DNA of 64,000 nt, from positions 3,500,783-3,564,782 of the forward strand of contig NZ_OY781925.1 of the NCBI RefSeq assembly GCF_963677305.1, read 5' to 3'. The translations under genes were made by a program, and so were the position numbers. The stretch is from an uncultured Holophaga sp. (GTDB taxonomy: Bacteria > Acidobacteriota > Holophagae > Holophagales > Holophagaceae). Shown here one piece after another: positions 44,788 to 53,665 of this stretch. The notes beneath the pieces are model-generated. The model worked only from the letters and a program-made list of their open reading frames with translations, was not told the DNA's origin and did not search any database. Positions within the stretch are counted from its first letter, which is position 1; each line of letters starts with the position of its first letter.

Positions 44788-46554
44788 ATGCGCGCTTTCC
44801 GATGGCTGATGATCCTGCTCCTGGGCCTCCTGGGGCTCCACCCGGCACAGGCCTTCGACCCCGAGGCCGATGTGACCCTGGCCTTCCGCAAGGGGGCCGT
44901 GGTCCTCCAGGTGCCCCCCGGCGCCCACCTCAAAAAGGCCTTCATGGAGGTCCACCTGAAGCCCGGCAGTCCAGGACGCATTCAGGTGGGCAAGCTCCCT
45001 GCCACCGACGGCAAGGACGAACTGGGCGACCCCGTCTGGCACGGCACCGTCGCCATCCCCATCAAGGGTGAGGGACTCAGGGGCACCGTGGACCTGGAGC
45101 TGACCTACCAGCCCTGCACCGAGGGAGAGGGCGGGGCATGCTACCCGCCCACAGACAGGACCCTGAAGGTCCCGGCCTCGGCGATCCCCGCCCTGGGCCC
45201 AACCCCGACGTCGCCTGCCCCGGAGCCCCCGACCAGGGTGACTCCGGCACCCTTTGCGCCTCCTGCGGCCAGCCCGGCTCCCCCACCCCAGACCTCCGCC
45301 GCCCCGGCTGTTCCACAGGCCCCTTCCGCCCCGGAACCCCACGCCCCCGGGCGCAGTCTGCCCTGGGCCCTCCTGGTGGCCTTCGGCTTCGGACTCATCG
45401 CCTCCCTGACCCCCTGCGTCTACCCCATGATCCCCATCACCATGGCCATCGTCGGTGCCAAAGGGGGCGGCAAGGCCCGGGGGCTGGCCCTCTCCCTGGT
45501 GCTGGTCCTGGGCATGGCCGTCACCTACACCATCCTGGGGGTTCTGGCCGCCCGGACCGGGGCCGTCTTCGGAGCCGCCGCCCAACAGCCGGGTTTCCTG
45601 ATCCCCGTCTCCGTCATCTTTGGCATCTTCGCGTTCAGCCTGCTGGGCGCCTTTGAGATCCGCCTCCCGGACAGCCTTCAGTCCAGGCTCCAGACCGGCC
45701 CGCGCAAGGGCTGGCTGGGGGCCTTCCTCATGGGCCTGGTGCTGGGGCCCATCTCGGCCCCCTGTGTCGGGCCCTTCGCCGGGTCCGTCCTCCTGGCCAT
45801 CGCCCAGCAGGGGCAGGTCTTCCTGGGCGGACTCCAGCTCTTCGTCTTCGCCCTGGGCATGGGCATGCTCTTCGTAGTGGTGGGCACCTTCAGCGCCACC
45901 CTGCCCCGCAGCGGAGACTGGATGCTGCGCCTCAAAGCCCTCATGGGGCTGGTCATCCTGGCCTTCGCGGTCTGGAACCTGCGGAACATCCTCCCCCTCT
46001 GGGCCAGCCAGGGACTCTGGGCTCTGGTCCTGCTCTACGGAGCTTCCCTGCTGGGCGCCTTCCAGGCGGCCGGGGGGAGCGGTGCAGGTTTCCTCAAGGC
46101 CCTAGGCCTCTTGGCATTGCTCCTGGGCCTGCTCCTGGGCCTCCGCAGCCTGGAGTCGGGGCTGGGCCTCCAACTCCTCCCCAGAGGAGAGGGCCATACC
46201 CAGGCCAGTGCCGCCCCGGACCTCTGGATGGCTCAGGACCTGGAAGCAGCCCTGGCAAGAGCCCGGCAGGAGAACCGGATGGTGCTGGTCGATGTCTACG
46301 CCGACTGGTGCGCCCAGTGCAAGGAGCTGGACGAGAAGACCTGGCCCGATCCGGAGGTGAAGGAATGGATCCAGGCCCACGCGGTTCCGGTCAGGATCGA
46401 CACGGACAAGGTCCGGAAGGACCTCGCTGGCTCTCTGGCCATCCGCAGCTACCCCACCGTCATCCTCCTGGATGGGCAGGGACGGGAGCTGAGGCGACTA
46501 CAGGGTTACCAGGGGCCCAGAAGCATGATGGGCTTCCTGAACGTTGGGAAATAG
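44788..46554 (+). CDS. dsbD: Thiol:disulfide interchange protein DsbD
   Basis: The 588-residue protein contains a signal peptide and a periplasmic N-terminal domain with redox pair C110/C118 (PCTEGEGGACYPP). A Pro/Ala linker (about 130-180) leads to a CcdA-like domain of about eight helices with the paired cysteines in SLTPCVYPMIPI and ISAPCVGPF. The C-terminal thioredoxin domain has C508-A-Q-C511 in YADWCAQCKE. It passes electrons from cytoplasmic thioredoxin to the periplasm for disulfide isomerisation and cytochrome c maturation, fitting the haem proteins nearby. The ATG at 44788 has GAGGG 8 bp upstream. Confidence 0.94.
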   Translation: MRAFRWLMILLLGLLGLHPAQAFDPEADVTLAFRKGAVVLQVPPGAHLKKAFMEVHLKPGSPGRIQVGKLPATDGKDELGDPVWHGTVAIPIKGEGLRGTVDLELTYQPCTEGEGGACYPPTDRTLKVPASAIPALGPTPTSPAPEPPTRVTPAPFAPPAASPAPPPQTSAAPAVPQAPSAPEPHAPGRSLPWALLVAFGFGLIASLTPCVYPMIPITMAIVGAKGGGKARGLALSLVLVLGMAVTYTILGVLAARTGAVFGAAAQQPGFLIPVSVIFGIFAFSLLGAFEIRLPDSLQSRLQTGPRKGWLGAFLMGLVLGPISAPCVGPFAGSVLLAIAQQGQVFLGGLQLFVFALGMGMLFVVVGTFSATLPRSGDWMLRLKALMGLVILAFAVWNLRNILPLWASQGLWALVLLYGASLLGAFQAAGGSGAGFLKALGLLALLLGLLLGLRSLESGLGLQLLPRGEGHTQASAAPDLWMAQDLEAALARARQENRMVLVDVYADWCAQCKELDEKTWPDPEVKEWIQAHAVPVRIDTDKVRKDLAGSLAIRSYPTVILLDGQGRELRRLQGYQGPRSMMGFLNVGK

Positions 46555-46572
46555 TCACAAACCCACAATATT
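46544..46572 (+). promoter_or_regulatory. Candidate sigma70 promoter of the hemerythrin gene
   Basis: TTGGGA (46544-46549) and AATATT (46567-46572) are spaced by 17 bp, giving a start near 46580 and a 5' leader of about 56 nt. The -35 box lies inside the last codons of dsbD. Confidence 0.5.
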
Positions 46573-46635
46573 TCCAAACTTTCACCTCAGCAGCCCCCCC
46601 GACCCGCTAGCCTCGAAGAGAGATTGGGAGTGCAT

Positions 46636-47040
46636 ATGGCTCTGATGAACTGGTCCAAGGATCTGGAAGTCAATTTCCCCAAGGTGGATGAGCAGCACCG
46701 TTCGCTGCTGGATGCGGTCAATCGCCTGCATGACGCCATGAAGGCGGGCAAGGGGAAGGATGAGGTGGGCAGGGTCCTGCACTTCCTCGCGGACTACACC
46801 GTCTCCCACTTCCGGATGGAAGAGGAGCTGATGGCCAGCCATGGTTATCCCGGAGCTGCGGCCCATCGCCAGATCCACGCAGACCTCCTGGCCCAGGTCG
46901 GTCAGCTCGTGAGCCAGTTCGACTCCGGCACGGTGACCCTGACCCTGAAGGTCATGACCTTCCTCCAGGAGTGGCTGACCCACCACATCAAGGGCGAGGA
47001 CATGAAGCTCGGGGCCTTCCTCCGGACGGCCGTCGCCTGA
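46636..47040 (+). CDS. Bacteriohemerythrin
   Basis: The 134-residue single-domain protein has the complete di-iron set: H21 (DEQH), H58-x3-E62 (SHFRMEEE), H77-x3-H81 (HRQIH), and a C-terminal HHIKGED supplying His and Asp. It starts MNWSKDLEVNFPKVDEQHR, the standard opening. It reversibly binds O2, for storage, sensing or delivery in microaerobic cells. The ATG at 46636 follows GGGAG. Confidence 0.95.
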   Translation: MALMNWSKDLEVNFPKVDEQHRSLLDAVNRLHDAMKAGKGKDEVGRVLHFLADYTVSHFRMEEELMASHGYPGAAAHRQIHADLLAQVGQLVSQFDSGTVTLTLKVMTFLQEWLTHHIKGEDMKLGAFLRTAVA

Positions 47041-47057
47041 GCAGGTAGACTGGAGGC

Positions 47058-47903
47058 ATGACGGAAGCAGTCCCCACCGCCCGGGTCGACCGGGCCATGA
47101 CCTCAGATCACACCATCCGCCTCTCGGCCCTCAGCGCCTCGCCCCTGTGGGACGGGGTCCGACGGGGGCATCCCGACCTGGAACCCGGAGCCTGCGCGGC
47201 CCTGGTGGAGACCTTGGCCGCCGCCCTCCTCCTCCAGTCGCGGAACTTCTTCTCGGAGCGCCTGCAGGTCCTCATCAAGGGGTCGGGACGCGCCAGGGCG
47301 GTGGTGGCGGACTCCTGGCCCGAGGGAGACATCCGAGGCATCCTGGATCCTGCGGGTGAAGGCGCTCAGGAAGCCTGGGTGGCCGCCCCGGGCATGCTCT
47401 CGGTGATGCGGTCCAACGCCAGCGGCCATCCCTACATCGGCCATCTCGATCTGGTGGACGGCCCCGTGGCCGTACAGATCGAGGCCTACCTCCAGCAGTC
47501 GGAGCAGATCCAGGCCAGCCTGACCCTCTGGTGTGATCCCTCCACCGGGGAGGCCGGGGGCCTTCTGGTGGAACCCCTGCCCGGCTGCCCCCCGGAGCGC
47601 ATGGCCAACCTGGTCCACGCCATCGAGGGACTCGAAGTGGTTCCCAACTGGGAGCGGACCCCTGAGTTCCTCATCAGCTGGATCAATGGGGGCGAGGGCG
47701 CCGAACTCCTGGCCAGCACCGGAATCCGCTACCACTGCCGTTGCAGCCGCGAAGCGCTCCTGGGCACCCTGCAGTCCTTCCCTGCCGAGCGGCTCCAGGA
47801 GCTCTTCCAGGGGGGGGATCCCGTGGAGGTCCGCTGCGACTACTGCGGCAGGGCCTATCAGATCGCCCATGAAGAACTGGGAGCCGGCCGTGGCCAAGGT
47901 TGA
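47058..47903 (+). CDS. hslO: Redox-regulated chaperone Hsp33
   Basis: The 281-residue protein has an Hsp33 N-terminal beta/alpha domain (LAAALLLQSRNFFSERLQVLIKGSG; VRSNASGHPYIGHL-like region at about 115-130) and a C-terminal zinc switch with CRC (YHCRCSRE) and CDYC (VRCDYCGRAYQ). Oxidation of these Cys releases Zn and activates holdase activity. The ATG at 47058 has GGAGG only 1 bp away, so the ATG at 47097 is an alternative start. It is in line with DsbD and hemerythrin, a redox-themed run. Confidence 0.9.
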   Translation: MTEAVPTARVDRAMTSDHTIRLSALSASPLWDGVRRGHPDLEPGACAALVETLAAALLLQSRNFFSERLQVLIKGSGRARAVVADSWPEGDIRGILDPAGEGAQEAWVAAPGMLSVMRSNASGHPYIGHLDLVDGPVAVQIEAYLQQSEQIQASLTLWCDPSTGEAGGLLVEPLPGCPPERMANLVHAIEGLEVVPNWERTPEFLISWINGGEGAELLASTGIRYHCRCSREALLGTLQSFPAERLQELFQGGDPVEVRCDYCGRAYQIAHEELGAGRGQG

Positions 47904-48603
47904 GATCGTCCCCCGGGGACGGGCCCTGGGATCCCCTCTCTCCATCTGGTTGAACTACCGTCTTGTCCCCTTCCTGGCCGCCCACCTCCTCAAGCTCCTC
48001 ACCTACACCCTCAAGGTGCGCCGGGAGAACTTCGAGCCCGTGGCCGACCTGGTGCGGACCGACTCCCGCTTCATCCTGGCCTTCTGGCACCGCCGCCTGG
48101 TCTCCATGCCCCTGGCCTACCCCTGGAACCGCCGGGGTCCCATGGGCGAACCCCTCGGGGTGGCAGCCCTCCAGAGCGACAGCAAGGACGGCGAGCGGAG
48201 CAGTGCCACCTTCCGCTGGTTCGGCATCGAGGCCGTCCGCGGGAGCGCGGGCAAGACCGGCACCCAGGCCCTGGTCCGCATGATCCAGGCTGTGAAACAG
48301 GGGTGGGATCTCGGCATCACCCCCGACGGTCCCCGGGGTCCGGTCCAGATCGTCAAGCCCGGCACCATGGCCGTTGCCCGCAAGACCGGCGCCTGGGTGG
48401 TTCCCGTCTGTGTGGCCTTCAGCCGCGCCTGGACCCTGCGGAGCTGGGACCGGATGCTGGTGGCCATGCCCTTCTCCACGGTCACAGTCCGCTACGGCAA
48501 GCCCTTCCAGGTCAGAGCCGGCGAGGAGGAGGCCCTGGGTCAGGCCTTGCAGGACGAACTCAATGAACTCGAAAATTGGGCAGAGGAGGTACAGCATGGC
48601 TGA
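47890..48603 (+). CDS. Lysophospholipid acyltransferase-family (DUF374) protein
   Basis: The 237-residue protein shows the DUF374 pattern FILAFWHRRLVSMPL (HX-type active site), ALQSDSKDGERSSATFRWFGIEAVRGSAGKTGTQALVRMI and LGITPDGPRGPVQIVKPGTMAVARKTGAWVVPVCVAFSRAWTLRSWDRM. An N-terminal hydrophobic helix (about 13-35) anchors it. Such proteins resemble the LpxL/PlsC acyltransferases and may act on Kdo/lipid A. I choose GTG 47890 because GGGAG is 7 bp upstream; ATG 47869 has no ribosome site. It overlaps both neighbours. Confidence 0.78.
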   Translation: MAKVEIVPRGRALGSPLSIWLNYRLVPFLAAHLLKLLTYTLKVRRENFEPVADLVRTDSRFILAFWHRRLVSMPLAYPWNRRGPMGEPLGVAALQSDSKDGERSSATFRWFGIEAVRGSAGKTGTQALVRMIQAVKQGWDLGITPDGPRGPVQIVKPGTMAVARKTGAWVVPVCVAFSRAWTLRSWDRMLVAMPFSTVTVRYGKPFQVRAGEEEALGQALQDELNELENWAEEVQHG

Positions 48604-49294
48604 TCTGGCCATCGTTTCCCTTTCAGGCGGGCTCGACTCCTGCGTCACCGCCACCATCGCACGCAACGAGGGCTATGACCTGGCCCTGCTCCACGCCGAC
48701 TACGGACAGCTCACCGAAGCCCGGGAGCGGCAGTCCTTCATGGACATCGCAGACCACTTCGAGGTCCCCCCCGAGCGCCGCCTGGTCATCAGCTTCGAGT
48801 ATCTGGGCCGCATCGGCGGCTCAGCCCTGACGGACCCCCGCATCGCCCTCCCCGAGGGGGATCTCACCCGCCCCGGCGTGCCCTCCAGCTATGTCCCCTT
48901 CCGCAACGCCCATCTCCTGGCCACCGCCACCAGCTGGGCCGAGGTTCTGGGCGCCAAGCACATCTTTGTCGGCTTCGTGGAGGAGGACTCCAGCGGCTAT
49001 CCCGACTGCCGGGAGGTCTTCCTGAAGTCCTTCGAGCAGACCGCCAACCTGGGGACCCGCCCCGAAACCCGCCTGCGCTTCCATGCCCCCCTCATCCACA
49101 TGGACAAGAGCCAGATCGTCCAGCGGGGTCTCGGCCTCGGGGCCCCCCTGCACCTGACCTGGAGCTGCTACCAGAACGAGGACAGGGCCTGCGGCAAGTG
49201 TGACTCCTGCCTCCTGCGCCTCCGCGGCTTCAAGCTGGCCGAGAGCCCCGACCCCATCCCCTACGCATTCGTTCCCGACCAACTGAAGGTCTGA
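48596..49294 (+). CDS. queC: 7-cyano-7-deazaguanine synthase QueC
   Basis: The 232-residue protein has the PP-loop SLSGGLDSCVTATIA at the N-terminus, HADYGQLTEARER, PSSYVPFRNAHLLATATSWAEVLGAKHIFVG and a C-terminal zinc site SCYQNEDRACGKCDSCLLR. It converts 7-carboxy-7-deazaguanine to preQ0 for queuosine. The start ATG has GAGGAGGT 6 bp upstream. The other queuosine genes are not nearby, apart from the PTPS-fold gene at 43726-44073, which lacks the QueD cysteine. Confidence 0.95.
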   Translation: MADLAIVSLSGGLDSCVTATIARNEGYDLALLHADYGQLTEARERQSFMDIADHFEVPPERRLVISFEYLGRIGGSALTDPRIALPEGDLTRPGVPSSYVPFRNAHLLATATSWAEVLGAKHIFVGFVEEDSSGYPDCREVFLKSFEQTANLGTRPETRLRFHAPLIHMDKSQIVQRGLGLGAPLHLTWSCYQNEDRACGKCDSCLLRLRGFKLAESPDPIPYAFVPDQLKV

Positions 49295-49295
49295 G

Positions 49296-49331
49296 TCAAA
49301 GAAAAGGGCACCAGTGTGCCCTTTTCTTTGA
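49296..49331. terminator. Strong Rho-independent terminator after queC
   Basis: A 16-bp perfect stem TCAAAGAAAAGGGCAC/GTGCCCTTTTCTTTGA with a CAGT loop. The CTTTTCTTTG arm provides T-rich sequence on the plus strand. Confidence 0.85.
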
Positions 49332-49382
49332 AATATCTGGGAATGCCCCTGGCGAAACGCCTTGTGCCGCAGCGGGGACCCT

Positions 49383-49427
49383 TCACCAGAAGCAGAGGGT
49401 GCCCCGAGGCGCCCCCTGCTTCTGGTG
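49383..49427. terminator. Second hairpin, terminator of the convergent MFS gene
   Basis: A stem of about 20 bp pairs TCACCAGAAGCAG (49383-49395) with CTGCTTCTGGTGA (49415-49427), with GGTGCC/GGCGCC inside and a CCGA loop. It lies 4 bp past the MFS stop codon. Confidence 0.65.
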
Positions 49428-49430
49428 AGC

Positions 49431-50711
49431 CTAGCAGCGGAAGGCCTTCACGGGCTTGATGAACTGGGCCACGATGGCCCCCACGATGGCCACGGCCGTG
49501 ACCACCATGATGGAAGCGTGGTAGTTTCCGGTCTTGGACAGGAGGGCCGAGCCCACCCCGATGGCGGGGACGCCAGCGAAGAGGCCGATGCCGAACCATA
49601 GACCATTGATCTTGCCCGTGAGGTGAACGGGGTAGTTCAGGGTCACGAAGGCGATGCAGGCGGGAATCACCCAGGCCTCAAAGAAGCCTGCCAGGGCGAG
49701 AACCACGGGCAGGAGCTTCATGTTGGTGTAGACGGCCGGGAAACGGATGGAGAAGGCAAAGATGGCGAAGCCGATGAAGGCCACGGTGATGCAGGCCCTG
49801 GCGTTCTCCTTGAAGACCTTTTCATAGATGGGCCCCAGGAGGGCGGCACCGATCATGAAGGCGATCTGTACGGTGCCCATGAGGCGCCCGGCGACAGCCG
49901 GGCCGTAACCCACGCCCGTGGGCTGGCTTACGGCGAAGTACCCGGGGGTCAGGTCGTTGAAGGAGACGAAACACCAGCAGAGCAGGAACATGGTGATGAT
50001 GCCGATGTAGAAGACCGGTTCCCTGACGGCCATCTGCCAGTCACGCTTCATGGTGGCCGCGTCCCCATGGGCGGCGGAGGCGATGGGAGCCTTGGGGCCC
50101 ATGGGGATGACGGTGGCGAGGATCAGGCCCAGGATCGGAGCCACGGCCATCCAGGCCATCATGGCCTGCCAGTTCCCATGGGTGGCGTGGAAGGCCGCAG
50201 GAGCAGCGATGAAGCCGATGAATACACCCAGGGAAGTGGCAAAGCCCTGGAGCCCGGCGACAGCGGCCCGCTCCCTGGGGGGGAACCAGGAGGCGGCCAT
50301 GATGGGGGCGATGGAATAGATGGGTCCGACGCCCAAGGGCTGGATCACCCGGAGGACCACCACTGCCGGCAGGTTGTTGCCCAGGAAGGGGTAGAGGATA
50401 CTGGGCACGATGAGCAAGGCCGAGCCCAGGATGAGCATCTTGGTGATGCCCATCCGATGGACATAGAATCCGGCAATGATGGTGCCCAGGGGGCCGACGA
50501 GGTTCCAGATGCCCATCATGATGGCCGTGGTGGGACCCACGCCGAGTCCAAGGGACTTGGAGATGAACTCCACCATGGGGGCTGGGGCGATCATCACCAC
50601 GGTCTGGGAGGCCGTGGCGATCAGCATGGCCAGCATCAGGTACCACCGGAAGCCGGGATAGCTGATGGTGGAAGCTCCGGCTACTGGGTTGCAGGTCGTG
50701 TTATCGCTCAT
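49431..50711 (-). CDS. MFS transporter (oxalate/formate- or monocarboxylate-carrier-like)
   Basis: The 426-residue protein has 12 membrane segments. It opens with YPGFRWYLMLAMLIATASQTVVMIAPAPMVEFISKSLGLG, then IWNLVGPLGTIIAGFYVHRMGITKMLILGSALL (motif A region) and GPIYSIAPIMAASWFPPRERAAVAGLQGFATSLGVFIGFI. The WFPPRERAAVAGL loop is typical of the anion:cation symporter / OFA branches that carry organic anions. GGAGG lies 9 bp before the ATG at 50711. The substrate is unknown. Confidence 0.82.
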   Translation of the reverse strand: MSDNTTCNPVAGASTISYPGFRWYLMLAMLIATASQTVVMIAPAPMVEFISKSLGLGVGPTTAIMMGIWNLVGPLGTIIAGFYVHRMGITKMLILGSALLIVPSILYPFLGNNLPAVVVLRVIQPLGVGPIYSIAPIMAASWFPPRERAAVAGLQGFATSLGVFIGFIAAPAAFHATHGNWQAMMAWMAVAPILGLILATVIPMGPKAPIASAAHGDAATMKRDWQMAVREPVFYIGIITMFLLCWCFVSFNDLTPGYFAVSQPTGVGYGPAVAGRLMGTVQIAFMIGAALLGPIYEKVFKENARACITVAFIGFAIFAFSIRFPAVYTNMKLLPVVLALAGFFEAWVIPACIAFVTLNYPVHLTGKINGLWFGIGLFAGVPAIGVGSALLSKTGNYHASIMVVTAVAIVGAIVAQFIKPVKAFRC

Positions 50712-50939
50712 CAGACAGCTCCTCCATGGGCATTTGGGGGTACAGGCCGACCAGGACAGGTGGAGAGCCTGGCCGTACAGTGGGATGGGGCTTGGGGAAT
50801 GATGCTGAAGGCTACCAGAAGGCTCAATCGACCATGAAATCGATTCTATCGATACCCACAATCCATGGAATTGATAACAGGCAACCCAGACGGCCGACCA
50901 CTTCCGCTCCCTTCTGTTTGCGTCTGTGACTGCACGCAA
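50712..50939 (-). promoter_or_regulatory. Upstream region of the MFS gene with clustered palindromes
   Basis: This A/T-richer gene-free stretch contains ATCGAT-TCT-ATCGAT (50839-50853) and CAAT-CCATGG-AATTG (50859-50873). On the minus strand, TTATCA (50877-50872) and TATCGA are spaced about 17 bp, a weak promoter candidate. The paired palindromes suggest one or two regulator sites for the transporter. Confidence 0.4.
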
Positions 50940-50966
50940 AGGGGCGCCCCGAAGGGCGCCCCTCTG
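50940..50966 (-). terminator. Rho-independent terminator of the SurA-like gene
   Basis: On the minus strand, AGGGGCGCCC and GGGCGCCCCT enclose a TTCG tetraloop and are followed by TTTGC. It lies about 15 bp beyond the stop at 50980. Confidence 0.7.
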
Positions 50967-50979
50967 GAGAGCAGACCGT

Positions 50980-51633
50980 TCACTTCTTGGCAGGAGCCTT
51001 GTCGGGGGCTGCAGGGGCAGACGGCTCGACAGCCGGGGTGGCTGCGGGGGCGGGCTTGTAGCCCTCGGCGTAGGTGACCGGGGACTTGGCCTCGGCATCC
51101 TTGAGCACACCCTCCACCAGGGCCTGGCTCTTCTCCTGGCGCCAGAGGTTGACCAACTGGGGCCTCACGGCATCCATGGGAGGCATCTTGACCTCCTTGC
51201 CGGGCTGGGCCTGGCTCTTCATGAGCCGCTCAAGCAGTGCCTGAAGATCAGCCTCACTGGGCTCACCCGCCCGCTTCTCGATCATGGCCTGCATGTAGAC
51301 GCGGGCCGTGACCTGCTGAAGCTGGGCCTGGACCTTGGGGTCCTTGTCCATGCCCTCGGCCTTGGCCAGCTGGACAACGGACTTGTCCTGGACCAGGGAC
51401 TCGAGGAAGTGGTTGCGCTGATCCCGCATGGATTCGCTGCCGAGGACTTCCTTGGCCTTGGCCTCATCCCCGGCGGCGGCCTTCACGAGTTCAGTGAACT
51501 GATTGAGGGTGATCTTCTCCGTGCCCACGCTGGCCAGGACGGGGCTGGTGTCCTTGGAGACCTTGTTGCAGCCCATCGCCAGAAGGCCCGCAACCGCGGC
51601 GGCGACAGCGATGGGGGCCATGCGGATCGTCAT
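50980..51633 (-). CDS. SurA-N-like lipoprotein (putative periplasmic chaperone)
   Basis: The 217-residue protein has a signal peptide with lipobox LLAMG-C (residue 22) and then VLASVGTEKITLNQFTELVKAA, the typical start of a SurA/PrsA N-terminal chaperone domain. Helices follow (RDQRNHFLESLVQDKSVVQLAKAEGMDKDPKVQAQL). There is no parvulin PPIase domain; the C-terminus is a Pro/Ala/Lys tail. AAGGAG precedes the ATG. It diverges from mreB; a role in envelope protein folding is inferred. Confidence 0.72.
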   Translation of the reverse strand: MTIRMAPIAVAAAVAGLLAMGCNKVSKDTSPVLASVGTEKITLNQFTELVKAAAGDEAKAKEVLGSESMRDQRNHFLESLVQDKSVVQLAKAEGMDKDPKVQAQLQQVTARVYMQAMIEKRAGEPSEADLQALLERLMKSQAQPGKEVKMPPMDAVRPQLVNLWRQEKSQALVEGVLKDAEAKSPVTYAEGYKPAPAATPAVEPSAPAAPDKAPAKK

Positions 51634-51727
51634 GCTCGACTCCTTGTCAACACTTCAGGATGACAGCCCGCTCCGTTTTGTGGGAAGCCTCATTCCGTGG
51701 CATCCTGGATGGTCCTCTGGAGTCGTC

Positions 51728-52771
51728 GTGCCCAATCCCTTCAAGACCCAGTTCTGGTCCAGCCTCTTCACCTCCGACCTGGCCATCGACCTCGGCACCG
51801 CCTCGGTGCTTGTCCACACCAAGCAGTCGGGGCGCATTGTGATTTATGAACCATCAATCGTAGCCCTCAACACCCGCACCCAAGAGGTGGAGGCCGTGGG
51901 CGATGAGGCCAAGCAGCTCCTTGGCCGCGCCCCCCAGGGGGTGGTCACCATCCGCCCCATGAAGGACGGCATGATCTACGAGGTGGACGCCGCCGAGAAG
52001 ATGCTGGCCGCCTTCATCAAGAAGGCCCGTCCCAACCGGGGCCTGGCCCGCACGCGCATCGTCGTCAGTGTCCCCCCCAGGGCCCATCAGGTGGCCCGCC
52101 GCGCCGTCAAGCAGGTCTGCTACGACGCCAAGGCCGGTGAGGTCTTCCTGGTGGACCAGACCATGGTGGCCGCCATCGGCGCCGGTCTCGCCATCAACGA
52201 GAAGCGCGGCTGCATGATCGTGGATGTGGGCGGCGGCACCACCGACGTGGCCGTCATCTCCTACAACGGCAAGGTCTTCTCCGACTCCATCCTCATCGCC
52301 GGTGACGAGATGGACGAGGCCATCATTACCTACATCCGCGAGAAGTACAACGTGCTCATCTCCGAGGCCGCCGCTGAGGAGGTGAAGTGGAACCTGGGAT
52401 CGGCCTTCCCCTCGGACAAGGGGCGCACCATGACGGTCTCGGGCCGCGACCAGTTCGAGGGCCTGCCCAAGACCCTGACCCTCAACGACAATGAGATCCG
52501 GGAGGCCCTGGCCGACCCCGTCAGCGCCATCGTGGACTTGGTCCGCAAGGCCCTCAACGAGACCCCTCCCCAGCTGGCCGCCGACCTCATCGAGCGCGGC
52601 ATCTGCCTCACGGGCGGCGGTTCCAAGATCCAGGGCCTCGACATCCGGATCAGCAAGGAAACCCACCTGCCCTGTTACCGGGCCGAGAACCCGGAGACTG
52701 CCGTGGTCCGGGGCACCGCCGTCCTCCTGGAGGACATCCCCTTCCTGAGGCGCATCCAGATCCTGGACTAG
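51728..52771 (+). CDS. mreB: Rod-shape determining actin MreB
   Basis: The 347-residue actin-fold ATPase has SDLAIDLGTASVLVHTKQSG (phosphate 1), VVTIRPMKDGMIYEVDAAEKML, RTRIVVSVPPRAHQVARRAVKQV, MIVDVGGGTTDVAVISYNG (phosphate 2) and ICLTGGGSKIQGLD (adenosine motif). The start is a GTG at 51728 with GGAG 6 bp upstream; the open frame reaches 51503 but upstream residues are not MreB-like. It organises the elongation machinery encoded by the four following genes. Confidence 0.96.
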   Translation: MPNPFKTQFWSSLFTSDLAIDLGTASVLVHTKQSGRIVIYEPSIVALNTRTQEVEAVGDEAKQLLGRAPQGVVTIRPMKDGMIYEVDAAEKMLAAFIKKARPNRGLARTRIVVSVPPRAHQVARRAVKQVCYDAKAGEVFLVDQTMVAAIGAGLAINEKRGCMIVDVGGGTTDVAVISYNGKVFSDSILIAGDEMDEAIITYIREKYNVLISEAAAEEVKWNLGSAFPSDKGRTMTVSGRDQFEGLPKTLTLNDNEIREALADPVSAIVDLVRKALNETPPQLAADLIERGICLTGGGSKIQGLDIRISKETHLPCYRAENPETAVVRGTAVLLEDIPFLRRIQILD

Positions 52772-52807
52772 GTCCATGAGGCTCAACCCGATCGAGAGCT
52801 GCCGGCC

Positions 52808-53665
52808 ATGAGGCCGCGTCCCTGGGGCTGGAACCCCACGGGACGGCGGCGCTATGCCGTCCTGGTCCTGCTGCTGGGGCACCTCGCCTGGGTGGTGCTC
52901 GGGCCCGGCCATGGGGAGCGCTGGCGTTCGATCCTGGGGACCCTCACCTGGCCGCTCCGCACCATCAGCGGCCCCCTCCTGAGGACCCGGGCCCAGCGGG
53001 CCGAGCGGCGCCACTCCCTGGAGACGGCCCAGTCCGAGCTGAAGCTGCTCCAGCAGCGGCTGGACATCCTCCAGCAGGATGCCGCCCGCCAGGCCCCGCG
53101 CTACCAGGAGGCGGACGAAGCCATCCGATTGTTGGGATTGAAGAAACAGGTTCCCCTGGAGCTCAGGGCGGCCCGGATCCTCGCCAATGTCCGCAAGGCC
53201 CCCTTCGGAGGCATGATCCTGGACCAGGGGCAGGACGCGGGTCTGCTGCGGGATCAAGGCGTCCTCTGTCCTGAGGGTGTCGTGGGCCGGATCTGGGAGG
53301 TGGCCCCCACGCAGTCGAGCCTGCTCCCCCTGGACGCCTACAACGCATCCACCGCCGTGATGCTCGCCCAGAGCCGGGCCACCGGTGTCCTGCAGGGCGT
53401 GGGCCCGGGCCGGGCGGAGATCCGCTACATCGGCAGCCAGGAGGTGGTGCAGGTCGGTGAGTCGGTCTACACCTCGGGCCTGGACCGGGTCTTCCCCCGG
53501 GGGCTTCTGGTGGGCTATGTCACCGGGGTGCGGCCCCAGGGCCCTGAGCTCCAAGTGGATGTGGCCCTCGCCGCCCCCCTGGACCGCATCCAGCTCGTGC
53601 TCATCCTGCCCCCCCAGCCCCACCTCGAGCTGCCCGTCCCCGATGTCCCGAAGGGTCAGCCATGA
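52808..53665 (+). CDS. mreC: Rod-shape determining protein MreC
   Basis: The 285-residue protein has a short basic N-terminus, one membrane helix (about 17-33), a coiled coil (about 63-110, rich in Leu/Gln/Glu) and the periplasmic double beta-barrel with GMILDQGQDAGLLRDQGVLCPEGVVGRIWEV and YIGSQEVVQVGESVYTSGLDRVFPRGLLVGYV. It scaffolds PBP2-RodA in the periplasm. The gene ends in an ATGA overlap with mreD. Confidence 0.92.
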   Translation: MRPRPWGWNPTGRRRYAVLVLLLGHLAWVVLGPGHGERWRSILGTLTWPLRTISGPLLRTRAQRAERRHSLETAQSELKLLQQRLDILQQDAARQAPRYQEADEAIRLLGLKKQVPLELRAARILANVRKAPFGGMILDQGQDAGLLRDQGVLCPEGVVGRIWEVAPTQSSLLPLDAYNASTAVMLAQSRATGVLQGVGPGRAEIRYIGSQEVVQVGESVYTSGLDRVFPRGLLVGYVTGVRPQGPELQVDVALAAPLDRIQLVLILPPQPHLELPVPDVPKGQP

